From the NCBI RefSeq assembly GCF_900100395.1, contig NZ_FNFB01000005.1, positions 186,001 through 250,000 of the forward strand: a DNA stretch of 64,000 bases, in the 5' to 3' direction. The translations under genes were made by a program, and so were the position numbers. The stretch comes from Nonomuraea maritima. GTDB lineage: Bacteria > Actinomycetota > Actinomycetes > Streptosporangiales > Streptosporangiaceae. The notes under the pieces are model-generated. The model was not told the DNA's origin. It was given only the letters and a program-made list of their open reading frames with translations, and searched no databases. This document shows positions 17,119-27,112 of the stretch, one piece after another; position 1 is the stretch's first letter, and every line of letters begins with the position of its first letter.

Positions 17119-19382
17119 GCACCGCGATGGCGGGAAGCCGGTGGATCAAGGCCGACCTGCGCGCCAGGAAGGGGCCGGCGGCGCTGACCGTGCTGGCCGT
17201 CGCCGGCATCGTGGCCGCCCTGATCACGGCCGTGACCCTGCTGGAGGACGGCACCAACCCGTGGCGCACCCTGTTCGCCCAGACCGACGGCGCCCACGTC
17301 TGGCTCTACACCAAGGACGGCCCTCCGGCGTCCCTCGGCGGCATCGACGGCGTCGCCGAGATCGCGGGCCCGTACCGCTCGGCCCCCGTCACGGTGGCGC
17401 ACGACGGCAGGAGAGACCCCGCGGCCCTGCGCGCCATGCCGGCCACGCCGGCCAAGGTGGCCCACCCGGTGGTGAGTGAGGGCGGCTGGCTCGACCCCGC
17501 CCAGCCCGACGGCGTGGTCGTCGAACGCTCCTTCGCCGCCGCGCTCGACCTGCGGGTCGGCGCCCCGTTCACGATCATCGCGCTCAGCGGCGAGCGCCAC
17601 ACCCTCTACGTACGCGGCATCGCCGACTCGGCCGACCAGGGCTTCTACCCCGAGTGGACGCCCGGTCTGGCGTACGTGCTGCCCGTCATGCTCGACCGGA
17701 TCGAGCCCATCAGGGGCCGCAGCGAATGGGTGACCGGGCTGCGGCTCGACGACCCGGAGGCCTCCCAGGTGGTCTCGCAGCGCGCGTTCGTGCTGCTGGA
17801 GGACGACCTGCAGCGGGCCTACACCTGGCGCGAGGTCAGAGAGGCCATGGAGCTGGACAACCGGCTGCTCGGCACGCTGCTCGCGCTGTTCGGGGTGGTG
17901 GGCCTGGTCGCCGCCGCGCTCGCGCTGGCCAACGCCGCCGGCGGGCGGGTGCTCGGCCAGTTGCGCGACCTCGCCACCCTCAAGTCGATGGGCTTCACGA
18001 AAGGTCAGGTGGCGTTGCTGCTCCTGGTCGAGCACGGCGCGCTCGGCCTGCTGGGCGTCGCGCTCGGCGCCGCCGCGGGCTGGGGCGTCATGGCGGCGCT
18101 GCTCGGCCCGACCTCCGTCGCGCCCACTCCGGTGCTGGCGCTCGTCGGGGGGACGGCGCTCGTGGTGCTGGCGGCCGTGGGCCTGCCCGCCTGGCGCGGC
18201 GGCCGCACCCCGCCGATCCCCGCGGCCCCCGCCGCGCCGCCGCGCGGCCACCTGTCGCGGCTGGCCAGGCTCGCCCTCCTCGTACGTCTCCCGCCCGCGC
18301 TCGTCCTCGGCACCCGCGACGCCTTCACCCGCCGTGTCCCCGCGTTCCTGACGGCGTTCGGGCTGGCGGTGCCGATGATGATGATCACGATCGGGCTCGG
18401 CGTGTGGGCCACACTCGACAACTTCAAGAGCCATCCCGAGCAGGTCGGTCAGGCCGCTGCCCTGTACGTCCGTCCTGGCAAGCTGCAGCCGGCCGCGGCG
18501 CGGCGTCTCGCGGAGGGCGACCAGGACGTCGCCGCCGTCTACCCGGGCACCGACGTCAACGCCCTGGCCCCGGGCGAGGCCCGGTCGGTGCGGGTGCGGG
18601 CGATCGGCGGCTCGGCGCTTCCTTACCCGTTCCCGGTCGTGGCGGGCCGCCTGTACGCCCGGCAGGGCGAGGCCGTCGCGGGGCAGGGGCTGCTCGACCT
18701 GCTCGGAGCGCGGATCGGCGACCGGGTGCGGCTGACGGTGGGCGGCACCCCGCTGATCGTCCGGATCGTGGGCCGTACGGTCGAGCCCGACCAGGACGGC
18801 GAGGTGCTCTCGGTGGGCCTCGACACCCTGGCGGCGAAGGACTCCGTGCCGCCCGAGTACTACGCGCTGTCGCTCAAGCCGGGTGCCGACCCGTCCGAGG
18901 TGCGGGGGCGGCTGCTGGCAGGGTCGGCCGAGAGTCTCGACGTGCAGGTCGCGGTCAACCCGGCCGACCGGCTGTCGGTCATCCGGGTGGTGATCGTGGC
19001 GCTGATCGCGGTGCTGGCCCTCATCGGGCTGGCCAACCTGCTCACCGCGAGCGCGCTCGGGCTGCGCGACCACGCACTCGACCTCGCCGTGCTGAAGGCC
19101 ATGGGGCTCACGCCGCGCCAGGTCATGGCCACGCTGGTGACCGGCACGGGCCTGCTGGTGGTGCTCGGCGTCGGGGCGGGCACGGCGGCGGGCATGTCGG
19201 TGGTGACCGGCCTGATCGACCTGCAGGGCCACACCAGCGGCGTCGGCGCGGGCATCGGTCGTCCGCCGGCGCCGCTGACGCTGACGGTGGCCGTGGTCGT
19301 CGCGGTGGGCACGGCCCTCGCGGTCGCGCTGATTCCTGCGCGCCGCGCGGCCCGTGCCCAGGTGCCGGTCACCTCACGCTGA
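17115..19382 (+). CDS. FtsX-like ABC transporter permease (double-length)
   Basis: This 755-residue membrane protein has one N-terminal membrane segment (about 22-42), a large extracytoplasmic domain, and two FtsX-type membrane blocks. The first contains LATLKSMGFTKGQVALLLLVE (trimmed core LKSMGFTKGQ) and the second LAVLKAMGLTPRQ; these are paired copies of the FtsX core motif. It ends with a last segment near residue 730. ATG 17115 overlaps the ATPase stop. Substrate is unknown; antibiotic peptide efflux or lipoprotein handling is usual for such PadR-linked systems. The stop is 5 bases from the convergent treS stop. Confidence 0.9.
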   Translation: MSTAMAGSRWIKADLRARKGPAALTVLAVAGIVAALITAVTLLEDGTNPWRTLFAQTDGAHVWLYTKDGPPASLGGIDGVAEIAGPYRSAPVTVAHDGRRDPAALRAMPATPAKVAHPVVSEGGWLDPAQPDGVVVERSFAAALDLRVGAPFTIIALSGERHTLYVRGIADSADQGFYPEWTPGLAYVLPVMLDRIEPIRGRSEWVTGLRLDDPEASQVVSQRAFVLLEDDLQRAYTWREVREAMELDNRLLGTLLALFGVVGLVAAALALANAAGGRVLGQLRDLATLKSMGFTKGQVALLLLVEHGALGLLGVALGAAAGWGVMAALLGPTSVAPTPVLALVGGTALVVLAAVGLPAWRGGRTPPIPAAPAAPPRGHLSRLARLALLVRLPPALVLGTRDAFTRRVPAFLTAFGLAVPMMMITIGLGVWATLDNFKSHPEQVGQAAALYVRPGKLQPAAARRLAEGDQDVAAVYPGTDVNALAPGEARSVRVRAIGGSALPYPFPVVAGRLYARQGEAVAGQGLLDLLGARIGDRVRLTVGGTPLIVRIVGRTVEPDQDGEVLSVGLDTLAAKDSVPPEYYALSLKPGADPSEVRGRLLAGSAESLDVQVAVNPADRLSVIRVVIVALIAVLALIGLANLLTASALGLRDHALDLAVLKAMGLTPRQVMATLVTGTGLLVVLGVGAGTAAGMSVVTGLIDLQGHTSGVGAGIGRPPAPLTLTVAVVVAVGTALAVALIPARRAARAQVPVTSR

Positions 19383-19387
19383 CGGGG

Positions 19388-21106
19388 TCAGGCGACGGTG
19401 GCCGCGGCCTCTTCCTCGGCGGGCTTGAGCGCGAACCAGTAGAACCCGTGCCCCGGCAGCGTCAGCAGGTAGGGCAGCTCGCCGATCTTGGGGAAGGGCA
19501 CGCCGCCGCGCGCCTCGACCGGGATCATGCCCTCGAAGCGCCGCAGGTCGAGCTCGACCGGCTGCGGGAACTTCGACAGGTTGTTGACGCACAGCATCAC
19601 GTCGTCGCGCTCCTCGCGCACGTACGTGAGCACGGCCGGATTGGACGACCACATCTCGGTGTAGGCCCCCGTGCCGAACACCGGGTGCCGGTGGCGGATC
19701 TCCAGCATCTTGCGGGTGAAGTGGAGCAGCGAGCCCTCGTGGCGGAGCTGGGCCTCCACGTTGACCGCCTGGTAGCCGTAGATGGGGTCCATGACCGCGG
19801 GCAGGTACAGCCGGCCGGGGTCGGCGGTGGAGAAGCCGGCGTTGCGGTCGGGGCTCCACTGCATCGGGGTGCGGACCGCGTCGCGGTCCTCCAGCCAGAT
19901 GTTGTCGCCCATGCCGATCTCGTCGCCGTAATAGATGACCGGCGAGCCGGGCAGCGACAGCAGCAGCGCGGTGAACAGCTCGATACGGTCGCGGTCGTTG
20001 TCGAGCAGCGGGGCAAGACGGCGGCGGATGCCCAGGTAGGCCCGCATGCGCGGGTCCTTGGCGTACTCCTTGTGCATGTAGTCGCGCTCTTCCTCGGTCA
20101 CCGTCTCGAGCGTCAGCTCGTCGTGGTTGCGGAGGAAGATGCCCCACTGGGCGTGCTCAGGAAGCTTGGGAGTACGCGACATGATCTCGGAGATCGGCTC
20201 GCGGGTCTCCTTCTTGACCGCCATGTAGATGCGCGGCATGAGCGGGAAGTGGAAGGCCATGTGGCACTCGTCACCGCCCGTGGTGGGGTCGCCGAAGTAC
20301 TCGACGACGTCCTCGGGCCAGCCGTTGGCCTCGGCCAGCAGCACGCGGTCGGGGTAGAGCCGGTCGACCTCCGCGCGGATCTTCTTCAGGTACGCGTGCG
20401 TCTCGGGCAGCCCCGCGCACGCCGTGCCCTCACGCTCGAACAGGTACGGCACCGCGTCCAGCCGGAACCCGTCGATGCCGAGGTCGAGCCAGAACCGCAG
20501 GACCTCCAGCATGGCCTGCTGAACCGCCGGGTTGTCATAGTTCAGGTCAGGCTGGTGGTGGAAGAAGCGGTGCCAGTAGTACTGCTTGCGCACCGGGTCG
20601 TACGTCCAGTTGGAGTCCTCGGCGCCGACGAAGATGATCGGCGCGTCGGAGTAGCCGCCGGGGTGGTCGGACCACACGTAGAAGTCGCCGTACGGCCCCT
20701 CGGGGTCGTGCCGGGACGCCTGGAACCACGGATGCCGGTCGCTGGTGTGGTTCATCACCAGGTCGGTGATGATCCGCATGCCCCGCTCGTGGGCCTTCTC
20801 GATCAGGTGGACGAAATCTCCGAGATCTCCGAAGTCCGGAAGGATCTTCATGTAGTCGGAGATGTCATAACCGCCGTCGCGCAGTGGCGACTCGTACAGC
20901 GGCAGCAGCCACAGGCAGTCCACGCCGAGCCACTCGAGATAGCCGAGCTTCTCGGTGAGCCCGCGCAGGTCGCCGGTGCCGTCCCCGTTGGAGTCCTTGA
21001 ACCCCCGAACGAGAATCTCGTAGAACACCGCCCGCTTGTACCAGGCTGGATCTTCCGAGACGAACGCCTCGGAGATCGGCTCCGGCATTGGGGATGCGTT
21101 GGTCAT
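19388..21106 (-). CDS. treS: Trehalose synthase TreS (maltose alpha-D-glucosyltransferase)
   Basis: TreS interconverts maltose and trehalose in the cytoplasm. The 572-residue GH13 protein has [14 protein letters not shown], the nucleophile in [19 protein letters not shown], the acid/base in [16 protein letters not shown] and the third acid in [13 protein letters not shown]. It also has [19 protein letters not shown], characteristic of TreS rather than other GH13 members. Length is standard, with no fused maltokinase domain; pep2/mak is not next to it. It is transcribed alone, converging on the FtsX permease gene. With treYZ at the left edge, the strain has at least two trehalose routes. Confidence 0.95.
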   Translation of the reverse strand: MTNASPMPEPISEAFVSEDPAWYKRAVFYEILVRGFKDSNGDGTGDLRGLTEKLGYLEWLGVDCLWLLPLYESPLRDGGYDISDYMKILPDFGDLGDFVHLIEKAHERGMRIITDLVMNHTSDRHPWFQASRHDPEGPYGDFYVWSDHPGGYSDAPIIFVGAEDSNWTYDPVRKQYYWHRFFHHQPDLNYDNPAVQQAMLEVLRFWLDLGIDGFRLDAVPYLFEREGTACAGLPETHAYLKKIRAEVDRLYPDRVLLAEANGWPEDVVEYFGDPTTGGDECHMAFHFPLMPRIYMAVKKETREPISEIMSRTPKLPEHAQWGIFLRNHDELTLETVTEEERDYMHKEYAKDPRMRAYLGIRRRLAPLLDNDRDRIELFTALLLSLPGSPVIYYGDEIGMGDNIWLEDRDAVRTPMQWSPDRNAGFSTADPGRLYLPAVMDPIYGYQAVNVEAQLRHEGSLLHFTRKMLEIRHRHPVFGTGAYTEMWSSNPAVLTYVREERDDVMLCVNNLSKFPQPVELDLRRFEGMIPVEARGGVPFPKIGELPYLLTLPGHGFYWFALKPAEEEAAATVA

Positions 21107-21365
21107 ATGTCGCTCACAGGAAGAGATGTGGGCAGGACGAAGTCACCGGTTCCCCGGCGTTGTTATGTGGTGACCGCGCCGCGTGGAGTCGTCATCCCTG
21201 CGACATCCATGCCCTGACGGGACCGGATTTGTGATCTGGTGCCCGTTTGTGCGGCGCTTACGGGCCGAACACTACCAGCCCGTTGGCTCTCCGGAACCCG
21301 CTTCTGCTGTGCGAGGGTTAATACCCGCGAGATCGGTACGTAATCGCCCTGTTACCCAGAGTTCA

Positions 21366-23000
21366 CTAAAAAGGTGGCGTCACGTCTGAGAGGTCGTTCT
21401 CGACATCAGTCAACCACAGTCCGAACAAGACGAGACCTCTCACCCAGAAGCGGTCATTCCACCCGGTGAAACGGGTCAAAGCGTCCGGTCCGGACGCGAT
21501 CACCTCGTGCATCTCGTCGGACAGCAGCCCCGGCACCCGCCTCACCACCGTCTCCAGCATCCCGTGCGCATAATTTCGGGCAGGAGCGGCCGTGGACCGC
21601 AGCGGCACCCGCTGCAGCGGCTGCTTGATCACGTTCGTGGACGGCAGCGCCGCCACGCGCGGGTTGGCCGCGTGCAGCACCTCGCGGTAGAAGCGGCCCT
21701 TGTCCTTCCTGGCCACGCCGACCGACAGCGCGGCGTCGAAGAAGTCGGGGTGGATGAACGGCGCCGCGAACGACGCCTCGGGGCCCACCAGGTTGACCGC
21801 CGAACGCGCGATGCCCCTGACCGTACGGGTGTGCAGCACCGACAGCGGCAGCTCGGCCCGGTGCCCGTGCAGCATCGAGGTGGCCGCCGTGAACTGCTCG
21901 CGTACGGTCTCGTCCATCCACTGGGCGGCCGACTTCGACAGGAACGGCTGCGACGGCTGCCCGAGCGACAGCGAGGCGAGGACCGCCTCCGAGCGCTCAG
22001 CCTGCGTCCGCGCCTCCAGCGCGGCCCCGCTGACCATGAAGTTCTTCAGCAGCGGACCGCCCGCCAGGCCGTCGACGAGGATCCGGCCCGCGCCGTGCAC
22101 CTCCTTGGCGAAGGGGGCGTACCAGGCGTGGTGCGGGGTGAGGTACTCGAGCCTGCGGGCCACCTCGGCGGCGTCGGCCGGGTAGTCGGCGGCGTGCTGC
22201 TCGACCACCCGGTGGGGGATGCCGAGCTCCTTGGTGATCGCGCGGGCGAAGGCGATGTCGGTGTCGGTGCCGTCGTCGGGGCTCGTCGTCCACGACTCGA
22301 CGTCGGCGCCCCTGGCCTTGGCCACGCTGGCCAGCAGGCGCGAGTCGTAGCCGCCGCTCACCGGGACGAGCAGCTTGCGCCCGTCGTACTCGGCGTAGAC
22401 CTGGTGCAGCAGCTCGACGATGTCGTGCGGGCTGACCCACGCCTCGTACGGCTCCGTGCGCAGCCAGCGCGGCAGCCGGCGCTCGGTGGCGAGCACGCCG
22501 TCGCGGTACACCAGCGCGCTCGACCCCGGCAGCCGCTTGACCCGCGTGTACGGCGTCGCCTCGCCCAGCGGGAACGTCACCTGGAGTATCGAGGCCCACG
22601 CCGACCAGTCGATGTCGGTCGCCACGAGGCTGAGCAGCGGCTGGATCAGCGACGAGAAGTAGACGGCGTCGCCCTCGCGCACGTAGTAGAGGTCGACCAG
22701 GCCGAGCGCGCCCGTGTGCAGGATCACGCGACGGCCGTCGCCGATCAGCCCCGGCGTCTCGTACGTCTCCGCGACCGCGATCCAGTCGTCCGCGGCCCTC
22801 GGACGGCGCTCGCCCCAGGCGAACGCGTACGAGACCTCGTCGCGCTGGTAGGGCGGCAGGGGCGCCGAGCTGAACAGCGCCGCCTCGGCGGTCTGCAGCG
22901 CAGGACGCACCCGCGGGCCCGCGCCGGTGAGCTTGCCGAGCACGGCAGGGTCGATCCGGCCTAGAGCGCCGCAAATGTAGGGCCGCACGTTGAACTGCAC
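21366..23000 (-). CDS. Asparagine-synthase-like protein lacking the glutaminase cysteine
   Basis: The 544-residue protein has an ATP-pyrophosphatase PP-loop SGGYDS (215-220) and the asparagine synthase synthetase-domain layout (TDTDIAFARAITKELGIPH, NLVGPEASFAAPF). The N-terminal region resembles the class II glutaminase fold only loosely, and Met1 is not followed by the catalytic Cys2 (it reads MQFNV). It therefore cannot hydrolyse glutamine in the usual way. Related proteins amidate or ligate in natural-product, lasso-peptide or surface-polymer pathways. GTG 23000 is divergent from a glycosyltransferase gene, which suggests cell-surface glycan modification. True function is unknown. Confidence 0.8.
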   Translation of the reverse strand: MQFNVRPYICGALGRIDPAVLGKLTGAGPRVRPALQTAEAALFSSAPLPPYQRDEVSYAFAWGERRPRAADDWIAVAETYETPGLIGDGRRVILHTGALGLVDLYYVREGDAVYFSSLIQPLLSLVATDIDWSAWASILQVTFPLGEATPYTRVKRLPGSSALVYRDGVLATERRLPRWLRTEPYEAWVSPHDIVELLHQVYAEYDGRKLLVPVSGGYDSRLLASVAKARGADVESWTTSPDDGTDTDIAFARAITKELGIPHRVVEQHAADYPADAAEVARRLEYLTPHHAWYAPFAKEVHGAGRILVDGLAGGPLLKNFMVSGAALEARTQAERSEAVLASLSLGQPSQPFLSKSAAQWMDETVREQFTAATSMLHGHRAELPLSVLHTRTVRGIARSAVNLVGPEASFAAPFIHPDFFDAALSVGVARKDKGRFYREVLHAANPRVAALPSTNVIKQPLQRVPLRSTAAPARNYAHGMLETVVRRVPGLLSDEMHEVIASGPDALTRFTGWNDRFWVRGLVLFGLWLTDVENDLSDVTPPF

Positions 23001-23120
23001 CGAATCTCATCCCTTCGAGCGCTTGCTGCAAAAGAGTATCCTTTGCCGGGCTGAACGAGCGGAGGTCCCGTGAGCGAGCACCACCAGGGGCTCGCCGCCC
23101 GGGCCGACGGAGGAGGTCCG

Positions 23121-24971
23121 GTGAGCACTGAGCTGGAGAGCACGCGGCGGGCGCTGCGGGATGCCGTCGCACAGGCCGAGCGAGCGGCCGAGCTGGCCAG
23201 GCTGCTGGACGCCGCCCAGGCCAGGCTGGCCGAGGCCGAGCGGGCCGTCGAGGAGGCTCGGACGCTGGCCGAGCGGCTCGACGAGTCCGAGGCGCGCCTC
23301 GCCGCCGAACAGGCCGCCGCCGACCGGCTCCGCAAGGAACTGGCCGAGCAGCGGTTCCAGGCCGAGGTGGCCAACTGGAAGCTCTCCTCGATCAAGGTCG
23401 CCCGCTGGAACCGCCTCGGCGACGCCATCAAGAGCGGCAAGAGCAACCCGGTACGCCTTGCCAAGGGGCTCAAGGGCGCCGCCAAGCCGGTCAAGCGGCC
23501 CACCGCGCCCAAGCGCGTGCCCGTGGCCGTCGCCGCCAGGCCCAAGGACGAACGGCCGGGGGCCGCCTACCAGGCCAAGGCCACGACCAGGACCCTCAAC
23601 GGGGCCTCGTTCAAGCTCAAGCCGTTCCGGGTGCCGACCGGCCCCAACACCCGCCCCCACCTGACGGCGGCGGTGATCGCCGACCCCCACGTCGAGGCGC
23701 TGCTGCGCTACGAGTGGCGGCAGACCACCGGTTTCACGCCGCGTGACTTCCCCCGCATCCTCCCGCTGGAGGTGCCCCACCTGCTGGTGGTCGAGTCGGT
23801 CACGCAGGGTCCGTGGGCCGAGGAGATCACCGGTGAGCCGGGCGAGGGCCTCAAGGCGTTGCTGGCCTGGTGCGCCGAGCGCGGCATCCGTACGGTCTTC
23901 TGGCACACCAAGGGCGACGTCGCCGCCTACGCCGCGGCCGCCGAGCTGTTCGAGTACCGCTTCACCAGCGACCTGTCGGTGGCCTGGCCCCGGCTGTCGT
24001 TCGGCATCCAGCCGCGGGTGCACAATCCGCTGCCGCTGGCCGGTGGGCGCATCGACCGGGTGCTCACGCTCGACCAGCTGCTGCCGTCCCACCTCGAGTA
24101 CCCCGACCTGCTGACCTCCTACCGCTGGCCGGCCGCGGCCGACTGCCCGCCCGGCACGCCGCAGTGGCGGCTCGCCGAGCTCGCCGCCTGCGGCACGCCG
24201 ATCGGCACCGAGGCCGACTCGCGGCGGGCGCACGTGGCGATGCGGCGGGCGTACCAGATGGGGACGATGTCGGAGCGGATCGACGAGCTGCTCGACGTGA
24301 TCGGGCTGCCGAGCGCCCGCGCCACCCTCACCACGTCGGTGCTGCTGCCCGTGCTCGACCCGTACCAGCTGGAGCACGCGCTCGCCCAGGTCGCCAGGCA
24401 GCAGAGCGGTGTCGAGCAGCTCGTCGTGATCGGGCCGCCGGAGGCCGAGCTGCGGGCCCGCGACGTGCTGCCCGACGTGGAGGTCCTGCACCGCCGTCCC
24501 AGCCCGGACATGACGGCGGGCGCGATGCTCAACGCCGGCATCGACCTGTGCGAGGCCGACCTGGTGGCGGTCATGGACCCGCGCGACGTCTACGGCGCCC
24601 ACTACCTGACCGACCTCAAGCGCGCCTTCCTGTTCACCACGGCCGACATCGTCGGCAAGGCCGCCTACTACGCCCACCTGCGCAAGCCGCAGGCCACGCT
24701 GCTCAAGCAGCCGGGTGCCGAGTACTCCTACCTGCCGGAGGTGGCCGGCGCCACGCTGCTCGCCCGCCGCAACACGCTGCGCGAGCTGCGCTTCGCCGAC
24801 CTCACCGAGGGCTGGGACGAGGTGCTCATGCGGCAGTGCCGCACCGACGGCATCAAGGTGTTCTCGGCCGACCGGTTCGGCTACGTCCGGATGCGCGACG
24901 AGGATCGCTGGTTGCTCGGCTCCGCCCAGCTGGTCGAGTACGGATCCGCCGAGCCGCACGCCCTGATCTAG
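23121..24971 (+). CDS. Coiled-coil protein fused to glycosyltransferase-like domains
   Basis: I place the start at GTG 23121, which has GGAGGAGGT 4 bases upstream, giving 616 residues; GTG 23070 with GGAGG is the alternative (17 residues longer). Residues about 1-85 form an Ala/Glu/Arg-rich coiled coil. A Lys/Pro-rich linker follows. Residues about 170-330 resemble the Rossmann-like CgeB/GT-B fold (LLVVESVTQGPW, GIRTVFWHTKGDVAAYA). Residues about 335-616 resemble a family 2 GT-A domain (TTSVLLPVLDPYQLEHAL, AGAMLNAGIDLCEADLVAV, then MDPRD as DxD-like motif). It likely modifies a surface polymer; donor and acceptor are unknown. Confidence 0.75.
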   Translation: MSTELESTRRALRDAVAQAERAAELARLLDAAQARLAEAERAVEEARTLAERLDESEARLAAEQAAADRLRKELAEQRFQAEVANWKLSSIKVARWNRLGDAIKSGKSNPVRLAKGLKGAAKPVKRPTAPKRVPVAVAARPKDERPGAAYQAKATTRTLNGASFKLKPFRVPTGPNTRPHLTAAVIADPHVEALLRYEWRQTTGFTPRDFPRILPLEVPHLLVVESVTQGPWAEEITGEPGEGLKALLAWCAERGIRTVFWHTKGDVAAYAAAAELFEYRFTSDLSVAWPRLSFGIQPRVHNPLPLAGGRIDRVLTLDQLLPSHLEYPDLLTSYRWPAAADCPPGTPQWRLAELAACGTPIGTEADSRRAHVAMRRAYQMGTMSERIDELLDVIGLPSARATLTTSVLLPVLDPYQLEHALAQVARQQSGVEQLVVIGPPEAELRARDVLPDVEVLHRRPSPDMTAGAMLNAGIDLCEADLVAVMDPRDVYGAHYLTDLKRAFLFTTADIVGKAAYYAHLRKPQATLLKQPGAEYSYLPEVAGATLLARRNTLRELRFADLTEGWDEVLMRQCRTDGIKVFSADRFGYVRMRDEDRWLLGSAQLVEYGSAEPHALI

Positions 24972-24977
24972 GGCATA

Positions 24978-25604
24978 GTGGCGACCGTGCCGATCATCGG
25001 GCTGACGACGGTGCTGGGGGAGCCCCCGGCACCGGACGGCACGTGGGAGCACGAGGTCGCGTACGTCTCGGCGGCGGCCCTGCGCCGGCGCGTACCGCCG
25101 GACGAGCTCGCCGCGCGGGTGCGCGAGCTGGCCGGGGTGACCTCCGTCGAGGTGCGGCCCGGCGGGTTCCTGCGCATCGTCGTCCCCGTCCCGGGGGAGC
25201 TGGTGGAGCAGGCCGAGCCCGTGCCGGAACCGGACTGGCCGGACTTCCCCCGTACGTGGGACAACCCGGGTTTCGTGGTCCGCTACGCGCACGCGCGCGC
25301 CCGCGCCGTTCAACGGTGGGCGCGGGACCTGGAGGTCCCGCAGGGCACGTTCCGCCCAGAGCTGCTGGACGACCGCGCGCACCGCGCGGTGCTGCGGGTG
25401 CTCGCCGAGCTGCCGGGACGCCGCCGCAGCCAGGACCCCGGCTGGGAGCGCTACCTGGTACGGCTCGCGCTCGCCTACCACGACGCCCACGAGCAGGCCC
25501 CCGCCGTCCCGCGCGGCGACGAGGAGCCGAGCCCGGTGCACACGGCCCGGGTACGGCTGGCGCAGGCGGTGGCCACGGTGCTCCCGGGGCCCGAGAGACT
25601 GTGA
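24978..25604 (+). CDS. Stand-alone ArgRS-like DALR anticodon-binding protein (NrtL-like)
   Basis: The C-terminal half of this 208-residue protein (FVVRYAHARARAVQRWARDL, then LLDDRAHRAVLRVLAELP and a final helical segment) closely resembles the all-helical anticodon-binding domain of arginyl-tRNA synthetase. No HIGH or KMSKS catalytic motif is present. In Streptomyces an ArgS-related protein called NrtL sits between argS and lysA, and this gene has the matching place just before lysA. Here argS is not next to it; glycosyltransferase genes are. Role may be tRNA binding or regulation; function is not established. GTG 24978 has no clear ribosome site. Confidence 0.75.
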   Translation: MATVPIIGLTTVLGEPPAPDGTWEHEVAYVSAAALRRRVPPDELAARVRELAGVTSVEVRPGGFLRIVVPVPGELVEQAEPVPEPDWPDFPRTWDNPGFVVRYAHARARAVQRWARDLEVPQGTFRPELLDDRAHRAVLRVLAELPGRRRSQDPGWERYLVRLALAYHDAHEQAPAVPRGDEEPSPVHTARVRLAQAVATVLPGPERL

Positions 25605-25729
25605 TCCGCAAAAAGTTATTCGGCCAAACCGGGCTATAAACGTAAAAATATCCTCTACAAGCCTTGATCCCGTCTCGATACGTGGGCACGAGGTCATGGC
25701 GGACGTGTGCTTCCGATAGCCTCGATCGG

Positions 25730-27112
25730 GTGAGTCGATTCGTCCACCCCGCCGGTGACAGGCACGCCGAGATGCTGCCCCAGGAGCGCCCCCCGCAGGC
25801 GCCCGCCGATCTCAACCGGATCAACCCCGAGATCTGGCCCCGAACGTCGACGCGGGTCGACGGCGCGCTCACGGTCGGCGGCGTGGACGTCCGCGACCTC
25901 GCCCGCGACCACGGCACGCCGCTCTACGTCATCGACGAGGACGACGTCCGCTCGCGCATGCGCGACTACGCGACCGCGTTCGCCGGCTCCGAGGTCCACT
26001 ACGCCGGCAAGGCGTTCCTGTGCAAGGAGATCGTGCGCTGGCTCCAGGACGAGGGCCTCGGCCTCGACGTGGCCAGCGGCGGCGAGCTGGCGGTCGCGCT
26101 GAGCGTCGGGTTCCCGCCCGAGCACATCACCATGCACGGCAACAACAAGTCCACCGCCGAGCTGTCCAGGGCGATCGAGGTGGGCGTCGGCCACATCGTG
26201 CTCGACTCCTACGACGAGATCGCCCGGCTCGGCCACCTCGCGGCCGAGGCGGGCAAGCGGCCCAAGGTCATGATCCGGGTCACCACCGGCGTCGAGGCGC
26301 ACACCCACGAGTTCATCGCCACGGCCCACGACGACCAGAAGTTCGGCCTGTCGCTCAACACGGGGGCCGCCGCCGAGGCCGTCCGCCGCGTCCTCGCCCT
26401 GCCGCAGCTGGAGCTCGTCGGGCTCCACTCCCACATCGGCTCGCAGATCGTCGACACCGCCGGGTTCGAGGTGGCCGCGCGCCGGCTGGCCGGCCTGCTC
26501 GTGCAGATCAAGGACGAGCACGGCGCCGTGCTCCCCGAGCTCGACCTCGGCGGCGGCTACGGCATCGCCTACGTCGAGGGCGACACGGCCCCCGACATCA
26601 AGGTACTGGCCGACGGCCTGCGCGAGATCGTCACCAACGTCTGCCGCGAGGCGGGCCTGCCGGTGCCCCGCCTGACCGTCGAGCCGGGCCGCACCATCGT
26701 CGGCCCCGGCGGCATCACGCTCTACGAGGTCGGCACGGTCAAGGACGTCGAGGGCCTGCGCAGCTACGTGAGCGTCGACGGCGGCATGAGCGACAACGTC
26801 CGCACCGCCCTCTACGGCGCCGAGTACACCACCGTGCTGGCCAGCCGCGAGAGCCGGGCCGAGCCGATGCTCAGCCGTCTCGTCGGCAAGCACTGCGAGA
26901 GCGGCGACATCCTCGTGCGCGACGTCCACCTGCCCGCCGACCTCGCGCCCGGCGACCTGGTCGCGGTGGCCGCCACCGGCGCCTACTGCCGCGCGCTGGC
27001 CAGCAACTACAACTACCTGCCCAAGCCCGCCGTGGTCGCCGTCTCAGGTGGCGCCTCCCGGGTGATCGTACGTGGCGAGACCGAGGACGACCTCCTGAGG
27101 GGGCAGTTGTGA
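25730..27112 (+). CDS. lysA: Diaminopimelate decarboxylase
   Basis: LysA decarboxylates meso-diaminopimelate to lysine using PLP. The GTG start at 25730 gives [16 protein letters not shown], matching the usual actinobacterial N-terminus (460 residues). The PLP lysine is in [13 protein letters not shown]. The His/Gly motif is [12 protein letters not shown], the phosphate-binding glycines are in [11 protein letters not shown], and the active-site Cys region is KHCESGDIL. The 125 bases upstream contain an AT-rich stretch (about 25609-25662), a likely promoter zone. The stop overlaps the hom start by 4 bases, so lysine and threonine genes are coupled. Confidence 0.96.
   Translation: MSRFVHPAGDRHAEMLPQERPPQAPADLNRINPEIWPRTSTRVDGALTVGGVDVRDLARDHGTPLYVIDEDDVRSRMRDYATAFAGSEVHYAGKAFLCKEIVRWLQDEGLGLDVASGGELAVALSVGFPPEHITMHGNNKSTAELSRAIEVGVGHIVLDSYDEIARLGHLAAEAGKRPKVMIRVTTGVEAHTHEFIATAHDDQKFGLSLNTGAAAEAVRRVLALPQLELVGLHSHIGSQIVDTAGFEVAARRLAGLLVQIKDEHGAVLPELDLGGGYGIAYVEGDTAPDIKVLADGLREIVTNVCREAGLPVPRLTVEPGRTIVGPGGITLYEVGTVKDVEGLRSYVSVDGGMSDNVRTALYGAEYTTVLASRESRAEPMLSRLVGKHCESGDILVRDVHLPADLAPGDLVAVAATGAYCRALASNYNYLPKPAVVAVSGGASRVIVRGETEDDLLRGQL

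Noticed and set aside
16428..19232. A 934-codon open frame on the - strand
   Set aside because: Antisense to the ABC ATPase and FtsX permease, with Arg/Gly/His-rich shadow composition.
17654..21217. An 1187-codon open frame on the + strand
   Set aside because: It lies across the FtsX permease gene and antisense to treS. It is Arg/Gly/Ala-rich as expected for a shadow frame in GC-rich DNA, and both overlapped genes have clear family motifs.
21107..21365. Promoter or terminator signals between treS and the asparagine-synthase-like gene
   Set aside because: Only a weak TTCCGG / TAGTGT pair and a 6-bp GTCACC/GGTGAC stem were seen; neither is convincing.
23007..25697. An 896-codon open frame on the - strand
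   Set aside because: It is antisense to the glycosyltransferase fusion and the nrtL-like gene, has His/Arg/Gly-rich shadow composition and no recognisable domain.
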